Below are positions 4,971-8,796 of a DNA stretch of 8,796 bases, in pieces (position 1 is the first letter of the stretch; each line of letters begins with the position of its first letter). The stretch lies in NCBI GenBank assembly GCA_030729445.1, contig JANQXJ010000247.1, forward strand, positions 3,686 to 12,481, read 5' to 3'. The translations under genes were made by a program, and so were the position numbers. The notes beneath the pieces are model-generated. The model worked only from the letters and a program-made list of their open reading frames with translations. It had not been told where the DNA came from and searched no databases. The stretch comes from Limnohabitans sp. (GTDB taxonomy: Bacteria > Pseudomonadota > Gammaproteobacteria > Burkholderiales > Burkholderiaceae_C).

Positions 4971-6671
4971 TCATGAGTTGTCTTCCCGAAATTCGCCCTC
5001 GAAGCGGCCGCCCTGGCGGGCACGCACATTTTCCTGAGCACGCAAATCAACCCGGCGGATCTTGCCTGAGATGGTTTTGGGCAAGTCACTGAACTCGATT
5101 CGGCGCACCAGTTTGTAAGCCGAGACCCGCTCACGCAGGAACTTGAAAATCGCCCCCGCCGTGGTCGCGTCTGGTGCATGACCAGGGGCCAAAATCACAT
5201 AGGCCTTGGGCACCAAACCGCGCACGGCATCGGGCGCAGGCACCACCGCCGCCTCGGCCACGGCCGGGTGCTCGATCAATGCGCTTTCGAGCTCGAAGGG
5301 GCTGATGCGGTAGCCCGAGGACTTGAACACATCGTCGGCCCGTCCCACATACGTGATGTAACCCTGCTCGTCGCGCTGGCCCACATCGCCCGTGTGGTAG
5401 TAACCATCGCGCATGGCCTCGGCCGTTTTGTCTGCGTCGTCGGCATAGCCGTTCATCAAGGCCGTGGGGCGGTGTGCCAGGTCAATGCAGATTTCGCCCT
5501 CGTCGGCGCTCTGGCCATCGGCGTTCAGCAGCACCATGCGGTAACCGGGCAAAGGTCGCCCCATGGAGCCTGCCTTCAAGGGCGCACCTGGCGGATTGCC
5601 AATTTGGGCCGTGGTCTCGGTTTGGCCATAACCGTCGCGGATGGTGATTTGCCAAGCAGCCCGAACTTGATCAATGACCTCGGGGTTGAGTGGCTCGCCC
5701 GCCGAAATCAGCTCTCTCAACTGCACAGGCCAGGCCTTCAGGTCTTCTTGAATCAACATGCGCCACACCGTGGGCGGTGCGCAAAGGGTGTTGACACCGT
5801 GCTGCACCAGTGTGCCCAGAATGTCCGGCCCGTTGAAGCGTGTGTAGTTGTAAATGAACACACAGGCTTGTGCATTGAGCGGCGCAAAAAAACAACTCCA
5901 AGCGTGTTTGGCCCAGCCCGGCGAACTGATGGTCCAGTGCACATCGCCTTTTTGCAGACCCAACCAATACAAGGTTGACAAATGGCCCACAGGGTAGCTT
6001 TGCTGGGTGTGTTGAACGAGCTTGGGTTTGGCCGTGGTGCCCGAGGTGAAATACTCCAGCAAAGGATCGGTCACCCGCGTTGGATCAGGTGGGGTGAACG
6101 CGGTGTTGGCTTGGTGCGACAGCGCGTAATCGCGCCAGCCTTCTGGCAAACCCGAGGCGGCGCCCGATACGCTGACCAAAGTCAACTCGTGGGTCACAGC
6201 GCTGGGCAAATCCATCACTTTGGCCATTCCCACGGCGTTGGTGATGATGCACTTGACCCGTCCACGTTCTAGGCGGTCTTGCAAATCGTCACCCGAGAGC
6301 ATGGTGGTGGCAGGGATCAGAACGACGCCGAGTTTGATTGCCGCCAGCATGGTTTCCCACAGCGGCACCTCGTTGCCCATCATCAGCAAAATCCGGTCGC
6401 CCTTGCGTGCACCCAAATCCACCAACCAATTGGCCACTTGGTTGGAGCGTTGGGACAGTTCGGCATAGCTCAGTCGAAACTGCTCGCCCGAGGCCTCAAC
6501 GATGTGCAAAGCCGGTGCTGGGTTGTTCCGTGCGATGCTGTCAAAGTAGTCCAGCCCCCAGTTGAAATGCGTTAAAACAGGCCACTGAAAGGCCGACACA
6601 GCGGCCTCGTAATCGGTGCGGTGGGTCAGCAACGCATCGCGGCTGGCCAAAAATTGTTCAAGTTCGCTCAT
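4971..6671 (-). CDS. Acyl-CoA synthetase, AMP-binding (medium-chain/MACS-like)
   Basis: This 566-residue ANL-superfamily enzyme activates a carboxylic acid with ATP to an acyl-adenylate and then forms the CoA thioester. The core motifs are complete and in order: P-loop TSGTTAKPK (209-217), GYGQTETT (347-354), YYHTGD with D429 (424-429), the hinge and CoA-binding region (443-462, GRADD...GYRISPFE), and PKTISGKIRR with the catalytic K537. The P-loop has Ala in place of the more usual Gly after TSGTT, a variant I recall from this subfamily. The overall form (FNWGLDYFD near the N-terminus) is like medium-chain or acetyl-CoA-synthetase-like enzymes of proteobacteria. The substrate chain length is not readable. 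GAGGAG lies just 3 nt before the ATG at 6671. It leads the operon with the repeat protein and def. Confidence 0.92.
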   Translation of the reverse strand: MSELEQFLASRDALLTHRTDYEAAVSAFQWPVLTHFNWGLDYFDSIARNNPAPALHIVEASGEQFRLSYAELSQRSNQVANWLVDLGARKGDRILLMMGNEVPLWETMLAAIKLGVVLIPATTMLSGDDLQDRLERGRVKCIITNAVGMAKVMDLPSAVTHELTLVSVSGAASGLPEGWRDYALSHQANTAFTPPDPTRVTDPLLEYFTSGTTAKPKLVQHTQQSYPVGHLSTLYWLGLQKGDVHWTISSPGWAKHAWSCFFAPLNAQACVFIYNYTRFNGPDILGTLVQHGVNTLCAPPTVWRMLIQEDLKAWPVQLRELISAGEPLNPEVIDQVRAAWQITIRDGYGQTETTAQIGNPPGAPLKAGSMGRPLPGYRMVLLNADGQSADEGEICIDLAHRPTALMNGYADDADKTAEAMRDGYYHTGDVGQRDEQGYITYVGRADDVFKSSGYRISPFELESALIEHPAVAEAAVVPAPDAVRGLVPKAYVILAPGHAPDATTAGAIFKFLRERVSAYKLVRRIEFSDLPKTISGKIRRVDLRAQENVRARQGGRFEGEFREDNS

Positions 6672-6711
6672 GGGCTCCTCATCGGGTTTGGGGGGCTAAG
6701 CCATACGGCTT

Positions 6712-6722
6712 TAAACAGTTTA
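6712..6722. promoter_or_regulatory. Short palindrome TAAAC-A-GTTTA
   Basis: This is an 11-bp perfect dyad lying about 40-50 bp upstream of the acyl-CoA synthetase start, overlapping its weak -10 candidate. Its size and position would suit a repressor site, but short AT-rich palindromes also arise by chance. Confidence 0.25.
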
Positions 6723-6756
6723 GCGCCTCGAATGGGGGCTCAATGCGGCGATTGGT

Positions 6757-6786
6757 TTGGACATCAAGGTTGAATCATTTGTCCAA
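6757..6786. repeat. Inverted repeat TTGGACA-N16-TGTCCAA
   Basis: Two perfect 7-bp arms (6757-6763 and 6780-6786) flank a 16-bp spacer near the middle of the divergent region. The arms could form a hairpin or a two-half-site operator. No regulator can be named from the sequence. Confidence 0.4.
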
Positions 6787-6799
6787 GGAGCCTGATACA

Positions 6800-6828
6800 T
6801 TGTCTTGTGATGTGTTCAATTTCACAAT
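6800..6828 (+). promoter_or_regulatory. Candidate sigma-70 promoter overlapped by the dyad TTGTGA-N11-TCACAA
   Basis: TTGTCT (6800-6805) and CACAAT (6823-6828) are spaced 17 bp apart and match consensus at four of six bases each. A 6-bp dyad, TTGTGA (6805-6810) and TCACAA (6822-6827), sits on the same bases, which would suit an operator that blocks the promoter. The leader would be short, about 15 nt. The half sites look like those of CRP, but the spacer is 11 bp, not 6, so a CRP site is not claimed. Confidence 0.25.
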
Positions 6829-6837
6829 CAAATGCCC

Positions 6838-6844
6838 AAGGGGG
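6838..6844 (+). promoter_or_regulatory. Ribosome-binding site deciding the serine hydrolase start
   Basis: AAGGGGG ends five bases before the ATG at 6850. It lies inside the six extra codons that an ATG at 6832 would add, so the 6850 start is preferred. That start also gives a cleaner signal peptide. Confidence 0.6.
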
Positions 6845-6849
6845 AATGC

Positions 6850-8145
6850 ATGGCTTTGACCAATTCAATATGGACCAAGGCCTTGGTCTGTGTCGCTTGT
6901 TTCGGTCTTCACGCCTTAGCCTGGTCCGAGGCTGCCCAAACGCGTTCGGGTGGCCCCAATGCCGATCGATTGGGCATGCAAAAAGGCTATCCGGTCTGCG
7001 CCCAAGCCTTGACCCGACCTGAGTGCCGGGTGGGCACCTGGTCTGCCAACGAAAAAGTTGCGGCCAGTTCGCTTGTTCGACCCTCTGCAGAGCCCATGCC
7101 ACTGCCGCGTTGGCAAGACGCACCCGCCATCAATTACCGCTGGGGTTTGTTCAGCAAGACCTTGGACGACTTCATGGCCGAGACCCAAACCACGGGCCTG
7201 ATGGTGATCAAGGATGGCCGCGTGGTCGCCGAGCGCTACCAATATGGTCGACAACCCGACATGCGGTTTCGTTCTTTTTCGATGGCCAAAACCTTCACGG
7301 CCATGTTGGTAGGCATTGCGCATGGCAAAGGCCTGATTCGCTCACTGGACGATAAAGCGGCCGACTACTGGCCAGAGATCGCGCCATCTGCTTACGGACA
7401 AACCACCATTCGCAATCTGCTTCGCATGTCCTCAGGTGTGCCTTTCCGTGAGCTGTACACCTGGACGCCAGATGACGATATCTGGCTTTGGGGTCGGGTC
7501 TTGTATTCGCCAGAAAACCGCATGCGGCCCGAAAAAATTGTGGAGTACCTCAACACCAAGACCACGCGCGAAGCGGAGCAAGGGTTGCGCTTCAAATACG
7601 CCACGATCGAGACAGAAATTCTGGGCAGGGTCTTGAGTCGGGCTGCTGGCATGAGCATCACCCAGATGACCCAGGAATGGCTGTGGAAACCCATGGGCGC
7701 AGAATCCGAGGCGCGTTGGTTGCTGGCAGGTGCTGACCAAGGCGAGGGGACTGGCGGGAGCTTCAATGCCACGTTGCGCGACTACGCCCGTTTTGGCGTG
7801 CTGCTGGCCAACGACGGCCTCAGAGGCGATGTTCAGATCATCCCCCGCGAATACCTGCTCGATGCGACAGACGCGGCACGCCAGCCGGGGGCGTTTCGGC
7901 CGCGCAATGCGACACCCGGTATGGGCTACGGCTACCAAACATGGATCGCACCCTTCAAAGAACGCACCTTTGCTTTACAAGGCATCCATGGTCAGCACAT
8001 CATCGTGCAACCCAAATCGGGCATCGTGATGGTTCAGACTTCGGTCAATGACCAGCCCAGCGGTCGCCAAGATCCACGCCCTTATCAAATGCGTGATGCT
8101 TTGTGGATCGGCGTGCTCAAGAGCCTGAGTGGTTTCACTGACTGA
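6850..8145 (+). CDS. Exported serine hydrolase, beta-lactamase (class C)/NylB-like fold
   Basis: This 431-residue protein belongs to the penicillin-binding-protein/beta-lactamase superfamily, near 6-aminohexanoate-dimer hydrolase (NylB) and EstB-type esterases. The N-terminus (K10, hydrophobic core to about residue 25, then SEAAQ) reads as a signal peptide, so it is likely periplasmic. The catalytic SxxK is SMAK with S144 and K147. The second motif is Y250-A-T rather than the Y-x-N of true beta-lactamases. The third is HGQ at 380-382 in place of KTG. The family features LLRMSSGVPF (190-199) and MGYGYQTW (358-365) are also present. C50 and C59 could form a disulfide near the mature N-terminus. 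The changed second and third motifs make esterase or amidase activity more likely than antibiotic resistance. It is a single-gene unit divergent from the acyl-CoA synthetase operon. Confidence 0.87.
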   Translation: MALTNSIWTKALVCVACFGLHALAWSEAAQTRSGGPNADRLGMQKGYPVCAQALTRPECRVGTWSANEKVAASSLVRPSAEPMPLPRWQDAPAINYRWGLFSKTLDDFMAETQTTGLMVIKDGRVVAERYQYGRQPDMRFRSFSMAKTFTAMLVGIAHGKGLIRSLDDKAADYWPEIAPSAYGQTTIRNLLRMSSGVPFRELYTWTPDDDIWLWGRVLYSPENRMRPEKIVEYLNTKTTREAEQGLRFKYATIETEILGRVLSRAAGMSITQMTQEWLWKPMGAESEARWLLAGADQGEGTGGSFNATLRDYARFGVLLANDGLRGDVQIIPREYLLDATDAARQPGAFRPRNATPGMGYGYQTWIAPFKERTFALQGIHGQHIIVQPKSGIVMVQTSVNDQPSGRQDPRPYQMRDALWIGVLKSLSGFTD

Positions 8146-8190
8146 AACACCGACCGACAGTCCAAAATCCGCAGATCGGTGGTCACATTT

Positions 8191-8225
8191 GAAAAGTCAC
8201 GAACTCAATGTCGATCTGACTTTTC
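8191..8225. terminator. 9-bp hairpin between convergent genes, possible bidirectional terminator
   Basis: GAAAAGTCA (8191-8199) pairs perfectly with TGACTTTTC (8217-8225) around a 17-base loop. It lies in the 94-bp gap between two convergent genes. The A-rich left arm and T-rich right arm give a short T stretch for both directions, but the stem is weak in GC and the loop is long. A second 7-bp inverted repeat, CAGATCG (8172-8178) with CGATCTG (8212-8218), overlaps it and would compete. Confidence 0.4.
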
Positions 8226-8239
8226 TGTAGATCTGAATA

Positions 8240-8796
8240 TCAAGGGCGTTTGGCGCACACCAACTCTTGCGCTTGCTGCGAATTTTGCCTCCGGGTCAGT
8301 GGGTTTTGCTGCAGCCAGTGCTGCAGGTCTTGCAGAACTTCCCGGGTTTGCAGTTGGCGGGTCAACAGGTGCCAGCCTTCGGGGTAGACCACCCAGTCGA
8401 GCGCTGTCCTCGCAGTGCCACCAGCGTTCAGGTGGGTCAACCAGTCGCACACGGGTGAGGGCGGAATGATGCGGTCGCGCAGGCCATACAACACCAGGCT
8501 GCGCTGTGGGGGCAGGGTGTTGAGGTTTTGGGCGCGGCCCATCAGAGAAGTCACGCCAGCCAGGCTGCTGACGCGGGTGGCTTTGATGAACAGCGGGTCG
8601 CGCCCCAGATCGCGCGAGACTTCAGGGTCGTTGGTGGGGGTGATGCCCAGCGATTGCACCCCCCGCCCCGTGAAAACCATGTCGGGGGCCACGGCGTTCA
8701 TGAATTGAAGGCTGAGCCTCTGGTACCAAGGCATGCTTTGTACGCCCCAGACGGCGGGGGCTTTGAGCACAAGGTGGTCCGCCACCAAACCGGGCG
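8240..8796 (-). CDS. Alpha/beta hydrolase (serine aminopeptidase S33/lysophospholipase-like), C-terminal part
   Basis: The frame is open from the right window edge to a stop at 8240 and gives about 185 residues. Visible are LKAPAVWG and MPWYQR near the left end of the fragment and TGRG in the cap region. LVLYGLRDRIIPP follows, whose aspartate is the likely acid of the triad, and VVYPEGWHLLTRQLQ holds the likely catalytic histidine. These are standard for S33-type monoacylglycerol lipase/lysophospholipase-like hydrolases. The nucleophile elbow (GxSxG) would lie beyond the edge. The TTG near 8788 is not a credible start, because the conserved fold continues upstream of it. The C-terminus is polar and glutamine-rich. 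Confidence 0.8.
   Translation of the reverse strand, partial: PGLVADHLVLKAPAVWGVQSMPWYQRLSLQFMNAVAPDMVFTGRGVQSLGITPTNDPEVSRDLGRDPLFIKATRVSSLAGVTSLMGRAQNLNTLPPQRSLVLYGLRDRIIPPSPVCDWLTHLNAGGTARTALDWVVYPEGWHLLTRQLQTREVLQDLQHWLQQNPLTRRQNSQQAQELVCAKRP

Larger units (their letters stand above)
6672..6849. promoter_or_regulatory. Divergent intergenic region between the acyl-CoA synthetase and serine hydrolase genes
   Basis: This 178-bp stretch separates two divergently transcribed genes and must hold both promoters. It is more AT-rich than its surroundings between about 6770 and 6835. It contains three inverted repeats listed separately. For the minus-strand gene a weak pair can be drawn (TTGAGC and TAAACT on the minus strand, about 6717-6743), but the 15-bp spacing is too short to be convincing. 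Confidence 0.5.

Noticed and set aside
4964..5179. N-terminal extension of the repeat protein upstream to 5179
   Set aside because: It would overlap the end of the acyl-CoA synthetase and would bury the clear signal peptide. The ATG at 4963 has a good ribosome-binding site.
5178..5978. A 266-codon plus-strand frame opposite the acyl-CoA synthetase
   Set aside because: It lies fully antisense to a gene with all ANL motifs intact and shows no protein signature of its own.
6805..6827. CRP/FNR binding site
   Set aside because: The half sites resemble TGTGA/TCACA, but the spacer is 11 bp rather than the 6 bp of a CRP site.

Overview
The window looks like ordinary chromosomal DNA from a GC-rich betaproteobacterium, most likely a freshwater member of the Comamonadaceae (Limnohabitans/Rhodoferax-like). 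That placement is an inference from protein style and gene neighbourhood, not from a search. Genes are tightly packed, several use GTG or TTG starts, and no insertion sequence, phage gene, CRISPR array, tRNA or rRNA was seen.

Layout: (1) 1-1626, minus strand: nth (endonuclease III), then trmB (tRNA m7G46 methyltransferase), then the start of a pseudouridine-synthase-like gene that runs off the left edge. This is a DNA-repair and RNA-modification operon. (2) 1693-3969, plus strand, divergent from nth: a fold-type I PLP aminotransferase, an alpha/beta hydrolase with an Asp-type nucleophile motif, and a small DUF3820 protein. The three are nearly contiguous and look like one transcript, ending in a hairpin region between convergent genes. 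(3) 4021-6671, minus strand: an acyl-CoA synthetase, a small secreted protein of six 16-residue repeats, and a peptide deformylase. The gaps of 7 and 10 nt suggest one operon. (4) 6672-6849: a divergent intergenic region holding three inverted repeats and a weak promoter candidate. (5) 6850-8145, plus strand: an exported serine hydrolase of the beta-lactamase/NylB fold. (6) 8240-8796, minus strand: the C-terminal part of another alpha/beta hydrolase, running off the right edge. A 9-bp hairpin lies between the convergent genes of (5) and (6).

No grand new system is evident. The item most worth a second look is the repeat protein at 4571-4963. It has a signal peptide, six YxxSGxxxGRxDGxR-type repeats and a very hydrophobic, aromatic C-terminal tail. 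It resembles proteins annotated as 'beta-flower' proteins, which have no settled function, and it sits between a fatty-acid-activating enzyme and a peptide deformylase.
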